Positions 6,466 through 12,862 of a stretch of 13,232 nucleotides of DNA are shown here, one piece after another (position 1 is the stretch's first letter; each line of letters starts with the position of its first letter). A program made the position numbers and the translations under genes. Source of the DNA: Azoarcus sp. (GTDB lineage: Bacteria > Pseudomonadota > Gammaproteobacteria > Burkholderiales > Rhodocyclaceae). The notes under the pieces were generated by a model, which saw nothing but the letters and a program-made list of their open reading frames with translations, had not been told where the DNA came from and ran no database searches. Where the stretch lies: positions 1 to 13,232 of the forward strand of contig JAIRNL010000191.1 in NCBI GenBank assembly GCA_031258035.1, in the 5' to 3' direction.

Positions 6466-7842
6466 ATGGAACTGGCTTCTTCCCCCCTTCCCGCACCCTC
6501 CCCCTCCGTCGGCAAGCCGCCGGCGGCCCCGGAAGCAAAACCCGCCGCCCCGGCCCTCGCCGGCTGGCTGAAACAACGCGGCTTCGGCGACTGGTTTTAT
6601 GCCCTCGCCCTCGTCGCCGGCGCTTGTGTCGCCTACTTCCGCTACGGCGCGGCGATGGACGGCTACGATACCGCCATCCTCGTCCTGCACGTCCCCCTCC
6701 TCGCCGCGCTCGGCTGGGCCTGGCGACCGTTCCGCCTTTTCCTCGCCACCGTGGCCGCGCTGGCGCTGGCTGGCATCTGGCTCTACCAGGGCGACCTCGC
6801 CCGCGCCGAACAGGTCTTTTTCCTCAAATACCTGCTGTCGAGCCAGACCGCCATCGCCTGGATGAGCGCCTGCTTTTTCATCGCCACCGGCGCCTATTGC
6901 CTCGGCCTGGCTGCGCGCGCCGGTTTCGCCGAGCGCACCGGCAGCGCCCTCACCTGGGCCGCCGCCATCATGGGCGCGGTCGGGCTGTCCGTGCGCTGGT
7001 ACGAGTCCTACCTGCTCGGCCCTGACATCGGCCATATCCCGATCAGCAACCTGTACGAAGTCTTCGTCCTGTTCAGCCTCGTCACCGCGCTGCTCTATCT
7101 GTTCTACGAAGGCCGCTACGGCACCCGCCGGCTGGGCGCGTTCGTGCTGCTGGCAATCTCGGTCGCGGTCGCATTCCTGCTCTGGTACGCCTTCACCCGC
7201 GGGGCATACCAGATCCAGCCCCTCGTGCCCGCCTTGCAGTCCTACTGGATGAAGATCCATGTGCCGGCCAATTTCGTCGGCTACGGCGGCTTCGCCCTCG
7301 CCGCCATGGCCGGTCTCGCCTGGCTGCTCAGTGCCCGCGGCACGCTCGCCGAACGGCTTCCCGCCCCGGAGGTGCTCGAAGACGTGATGTACAAGGCCAT
7401 CGCCATCGGCTTCGCCTTTTTCACCATTGCCACCATCCTCGGGGCATTGTGGGCGGCGGAAGCCTGGGGCAGCTACTGGTCGTGGGATCCCAAAGAGACC
7501 TGGGCGCTGATCGTGTGGCTCAATTACGCCGCCTGGCTGCACATACGGCTGGCGAACGGCGCGGGCGGCAGGCTGAAAAACTGCCAGCGCCGCATCGCCG
7601 CCCTGGAAAGCCAGTTCGCGCCGTCGCCCCGGGAAGAGCACAGCAACGACGACGAACGCACCGCCGAAATCCGCACACGGCTTGCGGAACTGACAGCGCA
7701 GGAAAGCGTCCTGAAACGACGCGGTCACAAGGAAAAAGCGATGCTCGCCTGGTGGGCGCTCGCCGGGCTGCTCGTCACCACCTTCGCTTTTCTCGGCGTC
7801 AACCTGTTCCTTTCCGGCCTGCACTCCTACGGCTCTTTATGA
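6466..7842 (+). CDS. ccsB: Cytochrome c biogenesis protein CcsB/CcsA (heme-handling, WWD domain)
   Basis: This 458-residue polytopic protein is the heme-handling partner of ResB. It begins with a Pro/Ala-rich cytoplasmic segment (1-40), followed by about eight membrane helices. The tryptophan-rich WWD motif, WGSYWSWDPKETW, lies at residues 334-346. The flanking periplasmic histidines expected as heme ligands are H265 (WMKIHVP) and H453 (SGLHSYG). Between the helix after the WWD motif and the last helix is an unusually long hydrophilic stretch, residues about 370-425, rich in Glu/Arg/Gln with heptad-like leucines (IAALESQF, TRLAELTAQESVLK). Most relatives I recall have only a short loop there. 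GGGAG at 6456-6460 is the ribosome-binding site. The stop overlaps the rpiA start as ATGA. Confidence 0.94.
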   Translation: MELASSPLPAPSPSVGKPPAAPEAKPAAPALAGWLKQRGFGDWFYALALVAGACVAYFRYGAAMDGYDTAILVLHVPLLAALGWAWRPFRLFLATVAALALAGIWLYQGDLARAEQVFFLKYLLSSQTAIAWMSACFFIATGAYCLGLAARAGFAERTGSALTWAAAIMGAVGLSVRWYESYLLGPDIGHIPISNLYEVFVLFSLVTALLYLFYEGRYGTRRLGAFVLLAISVAVAFLLWYAFTRGAYQIQPLVPALQSYWMKIHVPANFVGYGGFALAAMAGLAWLLSARGTLAERLPAPEVLEDVMYKAIAIGFAFFTIATILGALWAAEAWGSYWSWDPKETWALIVWLNYAAWLHIRLANGAGGRLKNCQRRIAALESQFAPSPREEHSNDDERTAEIRTRLAELTAQESVLKRRGHKEKAMLAWWALAGLLVTTFAFLGVNLFLSGLHSYGSL

Positions 7843-8537
7843 TGACGCCGGACGAACTCAAGAAAGCCGCCGCCCTGGCCGCGCTCGCCGAACTCCAGGC
7901 GCTCGCGCCGGAGAGCCTCATCGGCATCGGCACCGGCTCCACCGTCAATCACTTCATCGACGCCCTGGCTGCCAGCGGACTGCGCATCCGGGGCGCGGTC
8001 TCCAGTTCCGAAGCCAGTTCGCAACGGCTGGCTGCGCGCGGCATCCCGCTCGCGGGCCTGGACGAAGCCGCCGCCCTGCCCATCTACATCGACGGCGCGG
8101 ACGAAATCGACCACGGCTTCAACATGATAAAAGGCGGCGGCGGCGCGCTCACCCGCGAAAAAATCGTCGCCGCCGCGGCGGATCGCTTCGTCTGCATCTG
8201 CGATGCCAGCAAGCGGGTCGCCGTCCTCGGCCGCTTTCCCTTGCCGGTCGAAGTCATCCCGATGGCCCGCGCCCAGGTCGCACGCGCGATCGCCCGCCTC
8301 ACCGGCGGCGAACCGCGCTGGCGCGAGGGCTTCGTCACCGACAACGGCCATCACATCCTCGACGTTCATGGCCTCGCCATCCCCGATCCGCGCGCGCTCG
8401 AAACCGAACTGAACCAGATCGCGGGAATCGTCACCAACGGCCTGTTCGCGCGGCGCGGCGCGGACGTGCTGCTGCTCGCCACGGCGGCGGGCGTGCAGCG
8501 CCATGAACGTCAATCCGCCACCGAAAGCAGCCGGTAA
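7839..8537 (+). CDS. rpiA: Ribose-5-phosphate isomerase A
   Basis: RpiA interconverts ribose 5-phosphate and ribulose 5-phosphate in the non-oxidative pentose phosphate pathway. The 232-residue product matches the E. coli enzyme closely: phosphate-binding GIGTGSTVNHFIDAL, AVSSSEAS, YIDGADEID with D85 and D88, KGGGGALTREK with K98 and catalytic-base E107, GRFPLPVEVIPMAR, and VTDNGHHILDVHG. Two adjacent ATGs exist: 7839 (ATGA overlap with ccsB) and 7842 (one residue shorter). Either implies translational coupling to ccsB. The C-terminus runs about ten residues past the usual end (QRHERQSATESSR), and its last 28 nt overlap the convergent Nudix gene. Confidence 0.96.
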   Translation: MMTPDELKKAAALAALAELQALAPESLIGIGTGSTVNHFIDALAASGLRIRGAVSSSEASSQRLAARGIPLAGLDEAAALPIYIDGADEIDHGFNMIKGGGGALTREKIVAAAADRFVCICDASKRVAVLGRFPLPVEVIPMARAQVARAIARLTGGEPRWREGFVTDNGHHILDVHGLAIPDPRALETELNQIAGIVTNGLFARRGADVLLLATAAGVQRHERQSATESSR

Positions 8538-9151
8538 AGCGACATCAGCATTCCCGCCGTCGCGCCCCAGATGAAATAATCGCCGTAGGGCATGGCGTGG
8601 AAATGGCGCGGCACGCCTTCCACGCGCAGGGTATGGCGCCGGTGGTTGGCCGGATCGAGAAAGTGCGCCAGCGGCACCTCGAAGACTTCCGCAACCTCGA
8701 AATCATCTACAGCCAGCGCCAGCGGCGGCCGCAGCAGGCCGACCACTGGCGTGACGCGAAACCCGGTACCGGTCAGGTAATCCGGCAGATGCCCGACGAT
8801 CTCGACCCGATCCGGTGACAGGCCGATTTCCTCCCGCGCCTCGCGCAGCGCGGTCGCCTCCGCCGAAACGTCGCCCGTTTCCATCCCGCCGCCGGGAAAG
8901 CTGATCTGCCCCGGATGATGGTGCAGATGGTCGGTGCGCCGGGTGAGCAATACCGTCGGCCCCGCTTCCCGCGTCTCGCGCAGCACGAGGGGCACCAGCA
9001 CGGCCGCGGGTCGATGCCGCTGTCCGCCCGCGCCGGGCCAGTCGCCATCGGCATCGGTCGCCGCGCCGGGCCGCGCCAGCCGCCGACGCAGCCGGGACAC
9101 GATGCCATCCGCCGCCGGTGCAATGGCATCTTCGCCCGCCTCCCGGCTCAA
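8510..9151 (-). CDS. CoA pyrophosphatase-type Nudix hydrolase (NudL-like)
   Basis: Nudix enzymes of this subfamily cleave CoA and its derivatives to 4'-phosphopantetheine and 3',5'-ADP. The 213-residue product contains the UPF0035/CoA-ase signature LLTRRTDHLHHHPGQISFPG at 68-87 and, directly after it, the Nudix box GGGMETGDVSAEATALREAR...EEIGL (87-111), with E104, E107 and E108 available for metal binding. The arginine usual in the signature (LRxHxGQ) is His77 here, so substrate choice is not certain. The start is TTG at 9151, overlapping the stop of the upstream protease gene as TTGA, which argues for coupling. A GTG at 9100 is a shorter alternative. Its 3' end overlaps rpiA by 28 nt. Confidence 0.88.
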   Translation of the reverse strand: MSREAGEDAIAPAADGIVSRLRRRLARPGAATDADGDWPGAGGQRHRPAAVLVPLVLRETREAGPTVLLTRRTDHLHHHPGQISFPGGGMETGDVSAEATALREAREEIGLSPDRVEIVGHLPDYLTGTGFRVTPVVGLLRPPLALAVDDFEVAEVFEVPLAHFLDPANHRRHTLRVEGVPRHFHAMPYGDYFIWGATAGMLMSLYRLLSVAD

Positions 9152-9861
9152 AGCGCCCGCCTCAGGTACAGACTGCTGCCCTTGCGCCTCATCTCCATGT
9201 CCTTGAGAACACTCATGCCCAGCAGCACGAAAGGCAAGTCCTGCCCATCATGCACCACGCCCTCCACATTCCGGAACTGGAGGCTGCCAACCTTCACCGA
9301 ACCCAACGTCACCCGCCACACCCTGATATTCCCGCCCGCGGTCTGGCTCATCCCCGGCGTCGCGCCTTCGAGATCAATCCCCAGACGCCGCGCGTCCGAG
9401 CGCCCGATACTGACGAACGTCGCTCCGGTATCGACGAGAAAACGGACCTTGCCGCCATTGACCTCGCCACCGGTCAGGAACTCGCCCCGCTCGTTCGCCT
9501 CGATCACCATTTCCACACCGCGAGCCAGTACTTTCCTGGCTGCCTCATTCGTGAATCCGTCGACGCCCGGCCTGTCCGCGCCACGGCTCCGCTGCCGCAC
9601 CACCCGCGCGCCCAGGCGCAAATCATGGCGCCGGCCCTCGAATTCGACCACCGCCACATCCCCGTCGATCGCCAGCAGCTTTACGCCCTCGGCGGTGCTT
9701 TTCCCTTCCGCCACCAGTTGCGGCGGGCCGTTATCGACGACGAGCACGGCCTTCCCGCCCAGAATGCCCGCAAGCGCCAGATCGGTCGCGCCCGCGCCAC
9801 TCGCCAGGGCGAGGCCAAGCAACGCCGCCACGCCCAGATAATGCCATCCCGTTCGTTTCAC
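9148..9861 (-). CDS. Retropepsin-like clan AA aspartic protease, exported
   Basis: The 237-residue product resembles the TIGR02281-type family of single-domain aspartic proteases, which are thought to act as dimers like retroviral proteases; physiological substrates are mostly unknown. It begins with a signal peptide (KRTGWHYLGVAALLGLALAS, cleavage near residue 25). An N-terminal domain follows (about 27-90), with the recurring GKAVLVVDNGPPQLV and GVKLLAIDGDVAVVEFEGRR pattern. The protease domain starts at about residue 117, with the catalytic motif FLVDTGATFVSI (D144) and the hydrophobic-Gly motif FVLLGMSVL near the end. The start is the GTG at 9861, preceded by GGGAGCGGGG, because the signal sequence begins there. 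The ATG at 10005 would add 48 residues of no evident character. It diverges from fimT and overlaps the Nudix gene. Confidence 0.85.
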   Translation of the reverse strand: MKRTGWHYLGVAALLGLALASGAGATDLALAGILGGKAVLVVDNGPPQLVAEGKSTAEGVKLLAIDGDVAVVEFEGRRHDLRLGARVVRQRSRGADRPGVDGFTNEAARKVLARGVEMVIEANERGEFLTGGEVNGGKVRFLVDTGATFVSIGRSDARRLGIDLEGATPGMSQTAGGNIRVWRVTLGSVKVGSLQFRNVEGVVHDGQDLPFVLLGMSVLKDMEMRRKGSSLYLRRAL

Positions 9862-10053
9862 CTTTTCCCCGCTCCCGAAGTGAGCCGCCCCTTTCCTGCG
9901 GCCGGGATTCTGTTCGCCACAAACCAGCGGCGCTTTCTGGCTTTTCGGGCGCCTGTCTCGCCCCGTGGTCACACCAGGCGTCTGGACGGCGTTTATCGCA
10001 TACATTCATCGTACCGTCGAGCAACTATCCATGCCTGCGGCGGTAGTTGTCGG

Positions 10054-10059
10054 TTGACG
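10054..10059 (+). promoter_or_regulatory. Candidate -35 box upstream of fimT
   Basis: TTGACG stands 43 nt before the fimT start. At 17-nt spacing the -10 position reads AAAACT (10077-10082), only three matches to consensus, so this is a weak sigma-70 candidate. I found no sigma-54 type GG-GC pair here. The minus-strand side of the gap holds no promoter I would defend for the protease gene. Confidence 0.25.
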
Positions 10060-10102
10060 GCGATGCGAAACGCGACAAAACTTCCCGGAGATTCATCCAG
10101 CC

Positions 10103-10666
10103 GTGAGCTTCATCATGACGCATTTCATGGGACGGGCATCCCGCGCATCCCCTCCGGATGTTCCGTGGCGCAAGCGGCGCCCGCGCGGTTTCACCTTGGT
10201 CGAATTATTGATCACCATCATGATCGCCGCCATTCTCGCCGCCGTCGCCGTGCCCTCGTTCAAGGGCGCGATCCGCGGCGTCGCGGTTCGCGGCGCCGCC
10301 AGCGAGCTCGTCGCCGGCATGCAATTCGCCCGCTCCGAAGCCATCCGCAGCAACCGCGCCGTCACTTTCACGTTCGACACGGATCGCCGCTGGCGGATCT
10401 TTTTCGACGCCAACAACGATGGCGTCTATTCGACGCCGCCCGATGAACTTCTGCGCGAAAACACTCACGCCGAACACATCCAGCCACAAACAGCCAGCTG
10501 GCGGTTGAAACTCCATCCTTCGGGACTGATTGCGATCGCCGCGCCGCCGGGCACGGGTTTCCCAACGGGCATCTGCCTGCAAACCGACGACAATCCGCGC
10601 ATCCAGCGTTTCGTGCAGATGCGGACGAGGATCGGCTCGCCGCTCATCCTGGAAAATTGCCCATGA
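10103..10666 (+). CDS. fimT: GspH/FimT family minor (pseudo)pilin
   Basis: This 187-residue prepilin has a long basic leader ending in RKRRPRG, then the type IV pilin cleavage and helix signature FTLVELLITIMIAAILAAVA. PilD would cut between G29 and F30 and methylate F30; E34 is the conserved Glu+5. The rest fits FimT/FimU-like minor pilins: AASELVAGMQFARSEAIRSN, then a WRIFFDANNDGVY...DELLR segment and a late Cys (GICLQTD) pairing with the terminal ENCP. Such minor pilins prime pilus assembly, and FimT homologues can bind DNA during transformation. GTG at 10103 is preferred because GGAGA at 10087-10091 is the only nearby ribosome-binding site, though 11 nt away; ATGs at 10115 and 10127 are alternatives. 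Its stop overlaps an ATG in the pilE frame. Confidence 0.88.
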   Translation: MSFIMTHFMGRASRASPPDVPWRKRRPRGFTLVELLITIMIAAILAAVAVPSFKGAIRGVAVRGAASELVAGMQFARSEAIRSNRAVTFTFDTDRRWRIFFDANNDGVYSTPPDELLRENTHAEHIQPQTASWRLKLHPSGLIAIAAPPGTGFPTGICLQTDDNPRIQRFVQMRTRIGSPLILENCP

Positions 10667-10728
10667 GCAGGAAACCCGCGGCGGGCACTCCCGCCCGCGC
10701 CCACCGAATCGCCGTTCGAGAACCCGCC

Positions 10729-11154
10729 ATGCGCACACAAAAAGGTTTCACCCTGATAGAGCTGATGATCGTCGTGGTCGTCGTCAGCATTCTCGCCGCC
10801 ATCGCGGTGCCGAGCTATCGCTCGTCCATGCTCAAGACCCGCCGCGCCACCGCCGCCGCCTGCCTGCTGGAATTGTCCCAGTACATGGAACGCGCCTATA
10901 CCAAGGATCTGGACTACACCAAGGCAGTCTGGCCAGCGCTGGCGGCCGACGGCACCGACACCCGCCGTCAATGCCAACGCGACCTGGCTGACCATTACAG
11001 TTTCAGCCTTGATCCCAATGTCACCGCACAAAGAAAATACAGGATCAAGGCAACGCCCCAGGGCGGCCAGACCGCCGATCCGTGCGGTACGCTCACGATC
11101 GACCATGCCGGGACGAAAGGCGCCGGAGGCGGCGCCAGTTCATGCTGGAAGTAA
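10729..11154 (+). CDS. pilE: Type IV minor pilin PilE
   Basis: The 141-residue prepilin has the classical short leader MRTQKG and the helix FTLIELMIVVVVVSILAAIA, with cleavage after G6 and Glu+5 at residue 11. The body matches the PilE minor-pilin pattern: RRATAAACLLELSQYMERAYT, a YSFSL strand, KYRIKATPQGGQ, then DPCGTLTIDHAGTKG and a terminal SSCW, the cysteine pair that closes the D-region loop. PilE-type minor pilins form the tip complex with FimU, PilV, PilW, PilX and PilY1. The start at 10729 gives the normal leader. An in-frame ATG at 10663, overlapping the fimT stop as ATGA, would add 22 arginine-rich residues and cannot be excluded. No pilV, pilW, pilX or pilY1 lies next to it. Confidence 0.88.
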   Translation: MRTQKGFTLIELMIVVVVVSILAAIAVPSYRSSMLKTRRATAAACLLELSQYMERAYTKDLDYTKAVWPALAADGTDTRRQCQRDLADHYSFSLDPNVTAQRKYRIKATPQGGQTADPCGTLTIDHAGTKGAGGGASSCWK

Positions 11155-11187
11155 CGAGACGCCCCGCGCGGGAACGCGCACGATTTC

Positions 11188-11202
11188 GTGGGCACTGCCC
11201 AC
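11188..11202 (+). terminator. Weak hairpin downstream of pilE
   Basis: GTGGGC (11188-11193) and GCCCAC (11197-11202) form a 6-bp stem with a 3-nt loop, 34 nt after the pilE stop. There is no T tract after it, so termination here is only a possibility. A second inverted repeat, TGCCCG-GAGAA-CGGGCA, lies at 11267-11283 ahead of the small gene at 11334. Confidence 0.25.
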
Positions 11203-11333
11203 AGAAGCCGTGCGCAACCCTGTGGACAAAAGACGTTTCGCTTCTGATGGTGGAGGATTGACGAACTGCCCGGAGAACGGGCAATATCATGCCTCACGCA
11301 TGGAGTGGGCAAACACGGCATGGAGGAGATGCG

Positions 11334-11498
11334 ATGAGGTTCGTTGCCATCCCGGACCGGCAGGAACACGCGTGGTATGTCGTCGATATTCATGAGAATA
11401 CGCGCGTGCCGCAACCTTTCTCTACCTTTGAGGACGCGGAAGACTGGATCGACGCCCGCCTGCGGGAATCCGGTGACGAAAACACACCCCTTGACTGA
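11334..11498 (+). CDS. Small acidic 54-residue protein, unknown function
   Basis: I do not recognise this protein. The ATG at 11334 is preceded by GGAGGAG (11322-11328) at 5-nt spacing, one of the best ribosome-binding sites in the window. The product has no signal peptide or membrane segment, so it is probably cytoplasmic. It begins with strand-like sequence (MRFVAIPDRQEHAWYVVDI), followed by a probable helix (FEDAEDWIDARLRES) and an acidic tail ending NTPLD. The look is of a compact beta-beta-alpha unit. It stands alone, 179 nt after pilE and 86 nt before moeA. An in-frame ATG at 11289 would add 15 residues and ignore the ribosome-binding site. TTGACG (11258-11263) and TATCAT (11285-11290) resemble promoter boxes, but the 21-nt spacing is too long. 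Confidence 0.68.
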   Translation: MRFVAIPDRQEHAWYVVDIHENTRVPQPFSTFEDAEDWIDARLRESGDENTPLD

Positions 11499-11584
11499 GC
11501 ACTCGCACACCGTCGCGCGGGATACCTGCGGGCCTGTCATGAACTCAATCCGCCAAATACATCAGGACTGAACGAACACAAACG

Positions 11585-12862
11585 ATGTCCCACGACACCC
11601 CCACGCACCCCGCTTCCGCCGGTCTTTCCGTCCGGGATGCGCAAGCCTGCATCGTTGGCAAGATCCATCCCATCGGCACGGAAAACATCGCACTCGAAAA
11701 GGCGCTCGGCCGGGTGCTGGCTAGCGAAGTCCGCGCCAACCGCGACCTGCCGCCATACGACCTTGCCGCGATGGACGGCTATGCCGTGCGCAGCGCCGAC
11801 ACTGCCGCCGCGCCGGCGACGCTGGAGATCGTCGACGACATCCAGGCGGGAGACATGCCCCGCGTCGCCCTCCAGCCAGGCCAATGCGCCCGGATCATGA
11901 CCGGCGCGCCGGTTCCCGCTGGCGCCGACGCCGTCGTCCGGGTCGAAGACACCCGACCCGGCCCGGACGGCGCGGTCGAAATCCGCCTTCCCGTCCCGAC
12001 GGCAGCCGATATTCGCCGCCGCGCCGAAAACATGAGCCAGGGCGAAATCGTGCTGCCCGCCGGCACCGAAATCACCCCCGCCACGATCGGCGTCCTGGCG
12101 ACGGTCAAACAGGCCGTGGTCGAGGTATACCGCAAGCCGCGCGTCGCCATCCTCTCAAGCGGCAACGAACTGGAAGCCCTGCACGAACCGCTCGATCCCG
12201 ACCGCATCCCCGACTCCAACACCCATGCCCTGGCTGCACAGGTACAAGCCCTCGGCATCGAACCGGCCCGCCTCGGCATCGCCCGTGACGACCCCGCCGA
12301 ATTGAGCCGCTTTCTCGAACAGGGGCTGGAATACGACGTGCTGCTCATCTCGGGCGGCACCTCGGTCGGCGTACACGACCATGTGCGCCCGGCACTCGCG
12401 GCGCTGGGCGTCACCCTCCATTTCTGGCGCGTCGAGATGCGTCCGGGGCACCCGGTGGCGTTCGGCACATCGGATCGCGCTTTCGTGTTCTGCCTGCCCG
12501 GCAACCCCGTCTCCAGCATGGTCTGCTTCGCCCAATTCGTCTTCCCGGCGCTGCGCGCCCTCACCGGCCATCGCCGTCTGTTCCGGCGCGTTCTGCCCGC
12601 CCGCCTGACTCACGGCATCAAATCCCGCCCGGGCCGCGTCGAATTCGTGCGCGTGGCGCTCACCCGCAATGCTGACGGCGTCCATGAAGCCGCCTCCGCC
12701 GGCCCACAGAGCAGCGGCGACGTGCTGACCATGGCGCGCGCCGACGCTCTGCTCATCGTGCCTGCCGACAGCAGGGGCCTCGCCGCCGGCGAAACCGCCC
12801 TCGTGCAATTACTGGAAGCCGGCGCCTGCCAGGACGACGCGGGACTGGAAGGCGACGCATGA
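11585..12862 (+). CDS. moeA: Molybdopterin molybdenumtransferase MoeA
   Basis: MoeA inserts molybdate into adenylylated molybdopterin, the last step of molybdenum cofactor synthesis. The 425-residue product is close in length to the E. coli enzyme (about 411) and keeps its landmarks: PPYDLAAMDGYAVR at 56-69, with D64 corresponding to E. coli D59; IMTGAPVPAGADAVV; RAENMSQGE; the ILSSGNEL domain III entry; a DSNTHAL motif; SGGTSVGVHDHV at 256-267; RPGHPVAFG; and LPGNPVSS at 304-311. The C-terminal beta-barrel domain IV follows. The ATG at 11585 is the natural start, although its ribosome-binding site is poor. The stop overlaps the mog start (ATGA), so the two are translated in a coupled way. 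Confidence 0.96.
   Translation: MSHDTPTHPASAGLSVRDAQACIVGKIHPIGTENIALEKALGRVLASEVRANRDLPPYDLAAMDGYAVRSADTAAAPATLEIVDDIQAGDMPRVALQPGQCARIMTGAPVPAGADAVVRVEDTRPGPDGAVEIRLPVPTAADIRRRAENMSQGEIVLPAGTEITPATIGVLATVKQAVVEVYRKPRVAILSSGNELEALHEPLDPDRIPDSNTHALAAQVQALGIEPARLGIARDDPAELSRFLEQGLEYDVLLISGGTSVGVHDHVRPALAALGVTLHFWRVEMRPGHPVAFGTSDRAFVFCLPGNPVSSMVCFAQFVFPALRALTGHRRLFRRVLPARLTHGIKSRPGRVEFVRVALTRNADGVHEAASAGPQSSGDVLTMARADALLIVPADSRGLAAGETALVQLLEAGACQDDAGLEGDA

Noticed and set aside
4588..7824. A 1078-codon open frame on the minus strand opposite resB and ccsB
   Set aside because: Its composition is Gly/Ala/Glu/Arg-rich with no domain, and it is the mirror of two well-recognised membrane proteins. 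Long antisense frames are expected in G+C-rich DNA with strong third-position bias.
9118..10446. A 442-codon plus-strand frame across the protease gene and into fimT
   Set aside because: It is His/Arg/Pro-rich with no domain signature, antisense to a recognisable DTG aspartic protease and out of frame with the pilin.
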